The notes below the pieces were generated by a model that made no database searches, had not been told where the DNA came from, and worked only from the letters and a program-made list of their open reading frames with translations. A stretch of 64,000 nt of DNA from Burkholderia sp. Ax-1724 (GTDB taxonomy: Bacteria > Pseudomonadota > Gammaproteobacteria > Burkholderiales > Burkholderiaceae): assembly GCF_011752995.1 (NCBI RefSeq), contig NZ_VWWL01000019.1:62001-126000 (forward strand), read 5' to 3'. This document shows positions 9,214-16,894 of the stretch, piece by piece. The number at the start of each line of letters is the position of its first letter. The first letter of the stretch is position 1. The translations under genes and the position numbers were made by a program.

Positions 9214-10212
9214 ATGGCAGACACCGGCTCCACCTCATCCGCTTCCGCTGCGATGCTGCCGCGGCGCCCGCTCGCCGCGCGTCTCGGCATCACGAGCGTG
9301 CCGCGCGACGAACTGCGTCGGCGCTATACGCAAAGCGGCTCGAAGTTCGTGACGATCATGGGCGCCGACGTGCATTACGTGGACGAAGGTGCAAGCGAAG
9401 ACGCGGGCCAGGGCAGCACGATCGTGATGATTCACGGCTTCGCTTCATCGCTGCATACGTGGAACCGTGTCGCCGACGAGCTGAAACGCGCGCATCGCGT
9501 GATCCGTCTCGATCTGCCGCCGTTCGGCGTGACGGGACCGCTGCATTCGGCGAGCGGCGCGATCGAAACGATGGACCTGCCGACCTACCGCCGCTTCATC
9601 GACACGTTCATGCAGGCGCTCGGCATCGCGCGCGCGACGCTGATCGGCAATTCGCTCGGCGGCCTGATTGCATGGGACTACGCGCTGCGCCATCGCGGCG
9701 CCGTCGAGCGGCTCGTGCTGATCGATTCGGCCGGCTTTCCGATGAAACTGCCGATCTACATCGACCTGTTCAACCGCTCGCTGGTGCGCGTCAGTTCGCC
9801 GTGGTGGCTGCCCGAGGTGATCGTCACAAGCGCGGTGCGCAACGTGTATGGCGATCCGCGCAAGCTCGACCCGCTGACGCTGCGCCGCTACGTCGAGTTC
9901 TTCCACGGCGAGGGCACGCGCGCGGCGATCGGCAAGATGGTGCCGACGCTCGACTTCCGCGCGCTCGACACCGAGGCGCTGAAAACGCTCGACGTCCCCA
10001 CGCTCGTGCTGTGGGGCGCGAAAGACCGCTGGATTCCGACCGCCCATGCCGCCGAGTTCGCGAGCCGCATTCCGGGCGCGCAATCGGTCATGTATGCGGA
10101 ACTCGGCCATATTCCGATGGAAGAAGCGCCCGAGCGCGTGCTCTCCGATCTGCGCACGTTTCTGGGGACGCCAGCGGTTCATGCGCGGGTCCAGGCGGAC
10201 GTGCAGGCCTGA
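9214..10212 (+). CDS. alpha/beta hydrolase
   Basis: A 332-residue serine hydrolase. The oxyanion-hole motif is MIHGFASS, the nucleophile elbow is GNSLGG, the acid is in WGAKDRWIP and the catalytic His is in ELGHIPMEEAPE. GGGAGATAAGAAC before the ATG at 9214 fixes the start. It is probably co-expressed with the upstream monooxygenase as an esterase/lactonase for the product, a pairing known in other ketone-degrading clusters; the link here is inferred from position. Similar folds include haloalkane dehalogenases and C-C hydrolases, so the exact reaction is open. Confidence 0.87.
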   Translation: MADTGSTSSASAAMLPRRPLAARLGITSVPRDELRRRYTQSGSKFVTIMGADVHYVDEGASEDAGQGSTIVMIHGFASSLHTWNRVADELKRAHRVIRLDLPPFGVTGPLHSASGAIETMDLPTYRRFIDTFMQALGIARATLIGNSLGGLIAWDYALRHRGAVERLVLIDSAGFPMKLPIYIDLFNRSLVRVSSPWWLPEVIVTSAVRNVYGDPRKLDPLTLRRYVEFFHGEGTRAAIGKMVPTLDFRALDTEALKTLDVPTLVLWGAKDRWIPTAHAAEFASRIPGAQSVMYAELGHIPMEEAPERVLSDLRTFLGTPAVHARVQADVQA

Positions 10213-10288
10213 GGAAACGCGCCGCGCCTCGGTCTAAGCCGATGCATCGATCCGCCAGCCTTGCCGGCACCGCCGCAGGCCGGCGCTC

Positions 10289-10414
10289 TCAGCCGCCGCC
10301 GCTCAGCAGCCGCAGCAGGTCCCACAGGAACTTGCAGATCATCACGATCAGTTCCCACAGTCGGTAAAGCGGCTCCCAGTCCATCACGCGCGCCAAGCAC
10401 TCGAGCAGGGTCAT
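10289..10414 (-). CDS. probable 41-residue amphipathic small protein
   Basis: An ATG-TGA frame in the 306-bp gap between two converging genes. 38 of its 41 codons end in G or C, as in the neighbouring real genes, while second positions are rich in T, so it looks like translated sequence rather than chance. The product is Leu/Trp-rich and amphipathic (LIVMICKFLWDLLRLL), ending in Gly-Gly-Gly. Codons upstream of the ATG lose the GC3 bias, which supports this start over a GTG at 10474. No ribosome-binding site is visible. It could be a small membrane-associated protein; I recognise no family. Confidence 0.45.
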   Translation of the reverse strand: MTLLECLARVMDWEPLYRLWELIVMICKFLWDLLRLLSGGG

Positions 10415-10518
10415 CGGTTGGAAAAACAGCAGTCCGCACAACAGCGGTCGAAGAAAGAAATAGCCGCCGCGCACGCGGCGCGCCGCACGTCCTTGCGCGC
10501 GGGCACGCTACGTCCGCG

Positions 10519-11337
10519 TCACACCGCCATCATCGCGCGCTTGCGCTCGGCGCGCTGCATGACGAAGTTGGCCGCGACCACCCCGACCGTCACGACCGCG
10601 ATGAACAGCGTCGCAAGCGCGTTCATCTCGGGATTCAGGCCCAGGCGCACGCGCGAGAACACGACGAGCGGCAAGGTCGTCGAACCGGGGCCGGACAGGA
10701 ACGCCGACAGCACGAGGTCGTCGATCGACAGCGTAAACGACAGCAGCCAGCCCGACACCAACGCCTGCGAAATCAGCGGCAGCGTGACGAAGAAGAACAC
10801 GCGCAGCGGCGTCGCGCCGAGGTCGAGCGCGGCCTCTTCGAGCGACGGATGCAACTCCCGCACACGCGACTGCACGATGATCGCGACGTACGAAATGCAC
10901 AGCATCACATGGCCGATCCAGATCGTGAAGATACCGCGTTCGGCCGGCCAGCCGATCAGGTGCGCCATTTCGATGAACAGCAGCAGCAGCGAGATGCCCT
11001 GAATCACTTCGGGAATCACGAGCGGCGCGTTGATCATGCCTGTATACAACGTGAAGCCGCGAAAGCGCCCCATGCGCGCGAGCACGAAACCAGCCCAGGT
11101 GCCGATGACGACCGACGCGAACGCCGTCATCAAACCGATGCGCAGCGACAGCCACGCCGAGGCGATCAGCTCGTCGTCGTGCAGCAGCGCCGCATACCAG
11201 CGCGTCGAAAAACCGGTCCAGACCGTGACCAGTTGTGATTCGTTGAACGAATACACGACGAGGCTCACGATCGGGATATACAGGAACAGAAAGCCGATGC
11301 CGAGCGCGATCAGCTGCAACAGGCGATTCGGCTTCAT
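10519..11337 (-). CDS. potI: putrescine ABC transporter permease PotI
   Basis: A 272-residue inner-membrane permease with six predicted helices and the binding-protein-dependent EAA loop (EEAALDLGATPLRVFFFVTL). The DDLVLSAFLSGPGSTTLPLV segment is characteristic of PotC/PotI. The start at 11337 overlaps the stop of potH as ATGA, so the two are translationally coupled. It is the last gene of potFGHI. Together with PotH it forms the membrane channel for putrescine-type polyamines. Confidence 0.93.
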   Translation of the reverse strand: MKPNRLLQLIALGIGFLFLYIPIVSLVVYSFNESQLVTVWTGFSTRWYAALLHDDELIASAWLSLRIGLMTAFASVVIGTWAGFVLARMGRFRGFTLYTGMINAPLVIPEVIQGISLLLLFIEMAHLIGWPAERGIFTIWIGHVMLCISYVAIIVQSRVRELHPSLEEAALDLGATPLRVFFFVTLPLISQALVSGWLLSFTLSIDDLVLSAFLSGPGSTTLPLVVFSRVRLGLNPEMNALATLFIAVVTVGVVAANFVMQRAERKRAMMAV

Positions 11338-12266
11338 TGGCGGCCCTCGTCCAAGGCCTTCGCCTGCGCATGCTGGAACAGCGCCATCGGCACGAGCAGC
11401 AGCAGCACCATCGCGCACGTCACGGCGGATGCCATCGGCCAGTCGGCGTTGTCGAAGAACTCGTTCCACATGACGCGGCCGATCATCAGCGTGTTCGCGC
11501 CGCCGAGCAGCTCAGGGATCACGTACTCGCCGACCGCCGGAATGAACACCAGCAGGCAGCCCGCGACGATGCCGTTCTTCGAGAGCGGCAGCGTGATCTG
11601 CCAGAACGCCTTCCACGGTTTCGCACCGAGGTCGTAGGCGGCTTCGAGCAAGGTCAGGTCCATTTTCACGAGGTGCGCGTAAAGCGGCATCACGAGAAAC
11701 GGCAGGTACGAATAGACCATGCCGATATAGACGGCCGTGTTCGTGTGATACAGCTCGATCGGCGTATGAATCAGCCCGATCGACATCAGGAAGTTGTTCA
11801 GCAAGCCGTTGTTCTTCAGGATGCCGATCCATGCGTAGACGCGGATCAGGAACGACGTCCAGAACGGCAGCATCACGGCCATCATCAGCAGATTGCGCGT
11901 GGCCGGATTCGAGCGCGCGATGTAGTAGGCCATCGGGTAGCCGATCAGCAGACACAGCACGGTCGAAATCGCCGCGACCACCACCGAATTGACGTAGGTC
12001 GCGAAGTACAGGCTGTCGGTCAGCAGAAACGCGTAGTGCGACAGGTCGAGCGTGATATGCAGCGCGCCGTCGGCAAAGTCGACGAGGCGCGTATACGGCG
12101 GAATGCCGAGCTGCGAATCGGCGAAGCTGATCTTCACGACCAGCAGGAACGGCACGAGGAAGAACAGCAGCAGCCAGATGAACGGCCCCGCCACCACCGC
12201 GGTGCGGCCCGTGAGCTTCAGGCGCCGCACCGGCCACACGAAGAACGACACAAGCGCCTCTTTCAT
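11334..12266 (-). CDS. potH: putrescine ABC transporter permease PotH
   Basis: A 310-residue inner-membrane permease. The membrane helices begin with AGPFIWLLLFFLVPFLLVVK, and the EAA loop is EAAYDLGAKPWKAFWQITLP. The segment FIPAVGEYVIPELLGG is a hallmark of PotB/PotH. It overlaps potG upstream (ATGA at 12266-12263) and potI downstream. It pairs with PotI and is driven by the PotG ATPase. Confidence 0.93.
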   Translation of the reverse strand: MKEALVSFFVWPVRRLKLTGRTAVVAGPFIWLLLFFLVPFLLVVKISFADSQLGIPPYTRLVDFADGALHITLDLSHYAFLLTDSLYFATYVNSVVVAAISTVLCLLIGYPMAYYIARSNPATRNLLMMAVMLPFWTSFLIRVYAWIGILKNNGLLNNFLMSIGLIHTPIELYHTNTAVYIGMVYSYLPFLVMPLYAHLVKMDLTLLEAAYDLGAKPWKAFWQITLPLSKNGIVAGCLLVFIPAVGEYVIPELLGGANTLMIGRVMWNEFFDNADWPMASAVTCAMVLLLLVPMALFQHAQAKALDEGRQ

Positions 12267-13432
12267 GACGTCAGCACCACGCCGGCCGATGCGCTCCAGC
12301 GCACGTACACTTCGTCGCCCCAGGTAGGCGGCTCGATCTCGGTGAGCGCGAGGCTCGTCACGTTCGCGATCACGGTCTTGCCGCCCTCAAGCTTCACGTG
12401 ATAGAGCGAATAGCCGCCCATGTACGCGATATTCGTGACGACGCCCTTGCCCCAGTTGTGCGCGCCCTCGGGCGGCTTGCGCGTGAGCGCGATGCGCTCG
12501 GGGCGCACCGAGATCGTCACGGGCATGCCGAGCGGCCCCGTGATGCCGTGATTGACGTGCAGCTGGCACGGCAGGTCCGGCGTTTCGATAAAGACGTGAT
12601 CGGCTTCGTCCTCGACCGTATGGCCGTCGAACAGATTGGTCGAGCCGATGAATTCCGCCGAGAAGCGGCTGTTCGGATACTCGTAGACCTCGTGCGGCGT
12701 GCCGAGCTGAACGATCTGGCCTTCGCTCATCACGGCGAGGCGGCTCGCCATCGTCATCGCTTCTTCCTGATCGTGCGTGACCATCATGCAGGTCACGCCG
12801 ACCTGGTCGAGAATATTGACGAGTTCGATCTGTGTGCGCTGGCGAATCTGCTTGTCGAGCGCCGACATCGGCTCGTCGAGCAGCAGCAGCTTGGGGCGCT
12901 TGACCAGCGAGCGCGCCAGCGCGACGCGCTGCTGCTGGCCGCCCGACAGCTGATGCGGCTTGCGCTTCGCGAAGCGGCCCATTTGCACGAGTTCGAGCGC
13001 GTTGTGCACGCGGTCTTTCAGTTCGGCCTTCGGCACGCCTTCCTGCTTGAGGCCGAACGCGACGTTCGCCTCGACCGTCATATGCGGAAAGAGCGCGTAC
13101 GACTGGAACATCATGTTGACCGGCCGGCGGTACGGCGGCAGTTGCGCGAGGTCTTCGCCGTCGATCAGGATCCTGCCCGAGGTCACGGTTTCGAGCCCGG
13201 CCATCATGCGCAGCAAGGTCGACTTGCCGCAGCCCGAACTGCCGAGCAGCGCGAACAGCTCGCCCTTCTTCACCGACAGATTGACGCCCTTGACCGCCAC
13301 GGTCTCGCCGAACTTCTTCACGACGTCGACGATCTGGATGAACTGGTCCGCTGCGTCGCCCGTCACGGCGTTCGGGCCCGGGGACGGCGCGCCCACCCCC
13401 GCCAGCGCGCCCGGCTGGTCACTACTGATCAT
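12263..13432 (-). CDS. potG: polyamine ABC transporter ATP-binding protein PotG
   Basis: A 389-residue ATPase. It has Walker A GSSGCGKST (about residue 65), the Q-loop, signature LSGGQQQR, Walker B LLLLDEPMSALD and the switch His in THDQEEAM, followed by a C-terminal TOBE domain of about 120 residues. The length and TOBE region fit PotA/PotG rather than short amino-acid transporter ATPases. It lies 91 bp downstream of potF, separated by a hairpin, and overlaps potH. Confidence 0.94.
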   Translation of the reverse strand: MISSDQPGALAGVGAPSPGPNAVTGDAADQFIQIVDVVKKFGETVAVKGVNLSVKKGELFALLGSSGCGKSTLLRMMAGLETVTSGRILIDGEDLAQLPPYRRPVNMMFQSYALFPHMTVEANVAFGLKQEGVPKAELKDRVHNALELVQMGRFAKRKPHQLSGGQQQRVALARSLVKRPKLLLLDEPMSALDKQIRQRTQIELVNILDQVGVTCMMVTHDQEEAMTMASRLAVMSEGQIVQLGTPHEVYEYPNSRFSAEFIGSTNLFDGHTVEDEADHVFIETPDLPCQLHVNHGITGPLGMPVTISVRPERIALTRKPPEGAHNWGKGVVTNIAYMGGYSLYHVKLEGGKTVIANVTSLALTEIEPPTWGDEVYVRWSASAGVVLTS

Positions 13433-13463
13433 AATGCTGCTTCACTCCGGCGTTTGACGAACA

Positions 13464-13489
13464 AAGCCCCCGGTGAACACCGAGGGCTT
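13464..13489 (-). terminator. hairpin between potF and potG (partial terminator or stabiliser)
   Basis: AAGCCCCCGGTG and CACCGAGGGCTT pair with one mismatch; TTTGTTCG follows on the minus strand, a weak T-run. Such a hairpin after the binding-protein gene would lower read-through into potGHI or protect the potF mRNA end, giving more PotF than channel subunits. Confidence 0.55.
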
Positions 13490-13523
13490 CATGATGATGC
13501 GGATTCCCTGCTGCGCGCCGCGC

Positions 13524-14624
13524 TCAGCGGCCGGACTTGAGTTCGGTCCACAGCCGCGTTTGCAGCCGCTGGATTTCCGGCGGCAACGGCTTCAGCAGGA
13601 ACAGCGTCTTGATGGTCTCAGGCGACGGATACACGGCCGGATCGTTCGCGACGTCCTTGTCCACGTACTTGCGCGCTTCCAGGTTGGTGCTCGGATAGTA
13701 CACGGCATTGGTGATCGCGGCGTGTACCTGCGGCGTCTCGATGTAGTTGATCCATTCGAGCGCGGCTTCCTTGTGCTTCGCGTCCTTCGGAATCGCCATC
13801 ACGTCGAACCAGACCGGCGCGCCGCCCTTCGGAATGTAGTACTCGATCCTGTACGGCTTCTTCGCTTCGATCGTGCGATGCTTGGCGATCACGACGTCGC
13901 CCGACCAGCCGTACGCGAAGCAGATGTCGCCACCGACCAGATCGTTGATATAGCCCGACGAGTTGAACTGCGTGATGTACGGACGGATTTTCTTCAGCAC
14001 TTCGAGCGCGGCGCGATAGTCGGCCGGGTTCGTGCTCATCGGATCCTTACCCATGTAGTGCAGCGTGGCCGCGAACATCTGATCCGGCGCATCGAGCACC
14101 GACACGCCGCAGGCCTTCAGCTTCGAGATGTTCTCGGGCTTGAAGAGGATGTCCCAGTTATCGAGCGGGGTGTCCTTGCCGAGAATCTGCTGGGCCTTCG
14201 TGACGTTGTAGGCGAGCCCGGTCGTGCCGTAAGCCCAGGGCACCACGTACTTGTTGCCCGGATCGGCGCCGGCGACGAGCGCCATCAGCGACGGGTCGAG
14301 ATATTTAAGGTTCGGCAGCTTCGATTTGTCGAGCGGCTCGAAGATGCCGGCGGCGATCTGCTTGCCCGCGTAGTTGCTGGTCGGCACGACGATGTCGTAG
14401 CCCGAATTGCCGGTGAGGAGCTTGGCCTGCAGCGTGTCGTCGCTGTCGTAGTTGTCGTACCTGACCTGCACGCCGGTCTGCTTCGTGAAGTTCGGGATCG
14501 TGTCCTTCGCGATGTAGTCGGACCAGTTATACACGTTGAGCTGCGTATCCTTCGCAGCGGCCGTCAACCACGGCGCCGCGCACAAGACCAGCGCCGCCAC
14601 CTGCCCCACTACCCGTCGTTTCAT
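13524..14624 (-). CDS. potF: putrescine-binding periplasmic protein PotF
   Basis: A 366-residue periplasmic binding protein of the PotD/PotF family that captures polyamine for PotGHI. A signal peptide (MKRRVVGQVAALVLCAAPW, ending at about LTAAAKD) is followed by LNVYNWSDYIAKDTIPNF, the typical family start. The Trp/Asp/Glu-rich polyamine-binding positions are represented by AYGWSGDV and WAYGTTGLAYN. GGAGAACGGG immediately before the ATG at 14624 selects this start over one 24 nt upstream. It heads the minus-strand operon and has an unusual leader (14715-14807). Confidence 0.93.
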   Translation of the reverse strand: MKRRVVGQVAALVLCAAPWLTAAAKDTQLNVYNWSDYIAKDTIPNFTKQTGVQVRYDNYDSDDTLQAKLLTGNSGYDIVVPTSNYAGKQIAAGIFEPLDKSKLPNLKYLDPSLMALVAGADPGNKYVVPWAYGTTGLAYNVTKAQQILGKDTPLDNWDILFKPENISKLKACGVSVLDAPDQMFAATLHYMGKDPMSTNPADYRAALEVLKKIRPYITQFNSSGYINDLVGGDICFAYGWSGDVVIAKHRTIEAKKPYRIEYYIPKGGAPVWFDVMAIPKDAKHKEAALEWINYIETPQVHAAITNAVYYPSTNLEARKYVDKDVANDPAVYPSPETIKTLFLLKPLPPEIQRLQTRLWTELKSGR

Positions 14625-14714
14625 CCCGTTCTCCGATCCCGTCGTCACTCAAGCCGCTGCGTCGCGCGCGGCCCCCGAAAACCCCGAAAACTACCACCAA
14701 TTACCGCGCGGTCC

Positions 14715-14754
14715 AAAAAAAACGCCGAGCTGTCGCGCAAACGGCACAGCTCGG
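14715..14754 (-). terminator. intrinsic terminator in the potF leader (attenuator candidate)
   Basis: Read on the minus strand, CCGAGCTGT (14754-14746) and ACAGCTCGG (14733-14725) form a perfect 9-bp stem. It is followed by a run of eight T residues (14722-14715). No minus-strand gene ends upstream of it, since mntH points away, so it has no ordinary job. It lies about 90 nt before the potF start and about 20-50 nt after a good promoter. It could be an attenuator controlling potFGHI or the end of a short sRNA. Confidence 0.7.
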
Positions 14755-14779
14755 GCCGCACCGCTGCAAAATGGCCGCA

Positions 14780-14807
14780 ATTTTAACGGGTTATCGGCGC
14801 GTGTCCA
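14780..14807 (-). promoter_or_regulatory. sigma-70-like promoter for the potF leader
   Basis: On the minus strand TGGACA (14807-14802) and TAAAAT (14785-14780) are 16 bp apart, each matching five of six consensus bases. Transcription would start near 14773 and run straight into the terminator hairpin. GGTTATC (14789) and GATAACC (14835) flank the -35 region as an inverted pair and may be operator half-sites shared with divergent mntH. Confidence 0.5.
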
Positions 14808-15050
14808 CCTAAAATTATGCGGGATTATGGGGCTGATAACCGGGTGGCCGCGGCTTGCGCCGGCGTCGCCAGCCCGCCGTTATCGCACTGTCATCCCGTT
14901 GTCAGGTGAGCGCGCGAGTAGCGGTGCACAATAGGCGCTTGAGGCTGGCGCCGCCATCATGCAATAGCCGCCCTGCCTCGCTCCACCGCCCGCCGCGCGC
15001 GACGGGCAGGTGGCTTGCAAGAGGATGCGTCTCTCCGACCTCAGGCACCG

Positions 15051-16352
15051 ATGAACACCAATCCTTTCGCGTTGCGCCCCAACCGCCGCCGGCGTCTGCC
15101 GGGCGAGCCCACGCGGCCCGCGCACTGGTTCTCGTTCCTCGGCGCTGGCGCGCTGATCGCGGTCGGCTATATCGACCCCGGCAACTGGGCGACCGCGCTC
15201 GGCGCCGGCGCAGGCTACGGCTACCGGCTGCTCGGCATCGTGCTGCTGTCGAGCGCGATGGGGATGCTGATGCAATGGCTGTCGTCGCGGCTCGGCGTCG
15301 TAACCGGGCGCGACCTCGCGCAGCTATGCCGCGAGCGCAACGGCCGGCGCGCGACGCTGTTCCTGTGGCTGACGAGCGAGGTCGCGATCATCGCCTGCGA
15401 CGTCGCCGAGGTGGTCGGCAGCGCCGTTGCACTGCAACTGCTGCTCGGCGTCTCGCTGACGGTCGGCGTGATGATGTCGGCGGTCTGCACGTTCGCGCTG
15501 CTCGCGCTCCAGCAGAAAGGCGGCCGCCGCCTCGAAGCGGTGATCGCCGTGCTGATCGGCTTCGTCGGCCTGTGCTTCGTCGTGCAACTCGCGCTCGCGC
15601 GGCCCGACTGGCGCGCGGCGCTGGCCGGCACCGCGCCGAGCGTCGAGCTGCTGAGGAATGCGGGCATGGTGTGGCTCGCGGCCGGCATCGTCGGCGCGAC
15701 GGTCATGCCGCACAACCTCTATCTGCACTCGGCGCTCGTCAAGCATCACGCGCCGGACGGCAGCGACCCGCGCATCAAGGTCGCGCTGCACGTGGTCAAT
15801 CTCGATACGTTCGGCTCGCTCGCGTTCGCGTTCGTCATCAACGCGGCGCTGCTGATCGTCGCGGCGGCCGTGTTCTACGCGAGCGGGCATCGCGACGTGA
15901 CCGATCTCGCCGACGCGCACCGGCTGATCGCGCCGCTCGTCGGCAGCCGCTGGGCCAGCATCCTGTTCGCGGCGGCACTGCTCGCCTGCGGCCTGAGCGC
16001 GACCGTCACCGGCACGCTGGCCGGTCAGACCGTCATGGAAGGCTTTCTGCAAATCCGGCTGCCGCGCTGGAAACGCGCGCTGCTCACACGCGCGCTCGCG
16101 ATCGGGCCGGCGCTGCTCGCGGTCGCGCTGTTTGGTCCGCGCGGCTCGAACCAACTGCTCGTCGCGAGCCAGGTGGTGCTGAGCCTGCAATTGCCGCTCG
16201 CGGTCGTGCCGCTGATCCGCTACGCATCCGATGCGAACCTCATGCGCGGCTGGCGCGTGCACGGCGTGCCGCTTGCGCTCGCGTGGCTGTCGGCGGCGTT
16301 TATCGTGATGCTCAATGGGGCCTTGCTGTGGCAGTTGGCGCTGGGCGCGTGA
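15051..16352 (+). CDS. mntH: Nramp divalent metal transporter MntH
   Basis: A 433-residue inner-membrane proton-coupled Mn(II)/Fe(II) importer with about 11 membrane helices. The two metal-binding signatures are present: DPGNWAT in helix 1 and MPHNLYLHS in helix 6. The transport-type motif in the helix 8-9 region reads CGLSATVTGTLAGQTVMEGF. I use ATG 15051; a TTG at 15015 would add 12 residues without family similarity. It is divergent from potF with a 426-bp region between them. Expression of such genes is usually controlled by MntR, Fur or Mur; I cannot assign a box with confidence. Confidence 0.93.
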   Translation: MNTNPFALRPNRRRRLPGEPTRPAHWFSFLGAGALIAVGYIDPGNWATALGAGAGYGYRLLGIVLLSSAMGMLMQWLSSRLGVVTGRDLAQLCRERNGRRATLFLWLTSEVAIIACDVAEVVGSAVALQLLLGVSLTVGVMMSAVCTFALLALQQKGGRRLEAVIAVLIGFVGLCFVVQLALARPDWRAALAGTAPSVELLRNAGMVWLAAGIVGATVMPHNLYLHSALVKHHAPDGSDPRIKVALHVVNLDTFGSLAFAFVINAALLIVAAAVFYASGHRDVTDLADAHRLIAPLVGSRWASILFAAALLACGLSATVTGTLAGQTVMEGFLQIRLPRWKRALLTRALAIGPALLAVALFGPRGSNQLLVASQVVLSLQLPLAVVPLIRYASDANLMRGWRVHGVPLALAWLSAAFIVMLNGALLWQLALGA

Positions 16353-16407
16353 CGCTTACGCATCGGGTAACATGGCGGGACTCCGCTTTTGCGCCACAAG
16401 GTTTCCG

Positions 16408-16611
16408 ATGACTTCGAATCTTCACGATCTCCCCGACAGCCCGTGCGTCGGCGTCTGCTCCACGCTGTTCGATGAAGTCTGCAAAGGCTGCGGCCGCACC
16501 GCCGACGAAGTATCCAACTGGGTGTTCCTCAGCGACGAGGAAAAGCGCGCGATCTGGGAACGTATCAAACGGGAAGGCACGGCGATGCGTTTTCAGTACG
16601 ACCGGTTGTAG
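16408..16611 (+). CDS. DUF1289 small Cys-rich protein
   Basis: A 67-residue protein of the DUF1289 family. It has two Cys pairs in the usual order: SPCVGVC near residue 12 and CKGCGRT about ten residues later, then the conserved W..L..EEK.AIWERI helix. The four Cys suggest metal or Fe-S binding, which has not been established for the family. The ATG at 16408 is chosen because the family begins just before the first Cys pair. It lies 55 bp after mntH and is followed by a terminator, so the two may be co-transcribed. Confidence 0.85.
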   Translation: MTSNLHDLPDSPCVGVCSTLFDEVCKGCGRTADEVSNWVFLSDEEKRAIWERIKREGTAMRFQYDRL

Positions 16612-16711
16612 GCCAGACAAGCCGTAGGCCGGTTTTCTCCGCAAATCGCGGGGAATGCGGGTGAGGCAGGTCGCGCATCGTGTCGTACCGCGCCTGAATG
16701 CCATGCCATGG

Positions 16712-16737
16712 AAAATGCCGGGACATCCCGGCATTTT
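16712..16737 (+). terminator. intrinsic terminator after the DUF1289 gene
   Basis: AAAATGCCGGG-ACAT-CCCGGCATTTT is a perfect 11-bp stem followed by CTATTTTTG. It ends the mntH-DUF1289 transcript. Confidence 0.85.
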
Positions 16738-16790
16738 CTATTTTTGCGGCCGGCATTCGTGTCCGGATAAGGAAACGCCTGCGCCACAGC

Positions 16791-16823
16791 AAAAAGCCCG
16801 CCGAGGTATCCACCTCGGCGGGC
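16791..16823 (-). terminator. intrinsic terminator of ybiT
   Basis: GCCCGCCGAGGT-ATCC-ACCTCGGCGGGC is a perfect 12-bp stem at 16796-16823. On the minus strand it is followed by a five-T run. Confidence 0.88.
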
Positions 16824-16894
16824 CATCGGGTTCCATCAGGTTTCGCTGCGCTGCCTCAAGACAATCGAGACAAACCAGCTGCCTCGAACAGGCT

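Noticed and set aside
14789..14841. GGTTATC/GATAACC pair as an MntR or Fur/Mur box of mntH
   Set aside because: The half-sites do not match a consensus I can state with confidence; kept only as a possible inverted pair.
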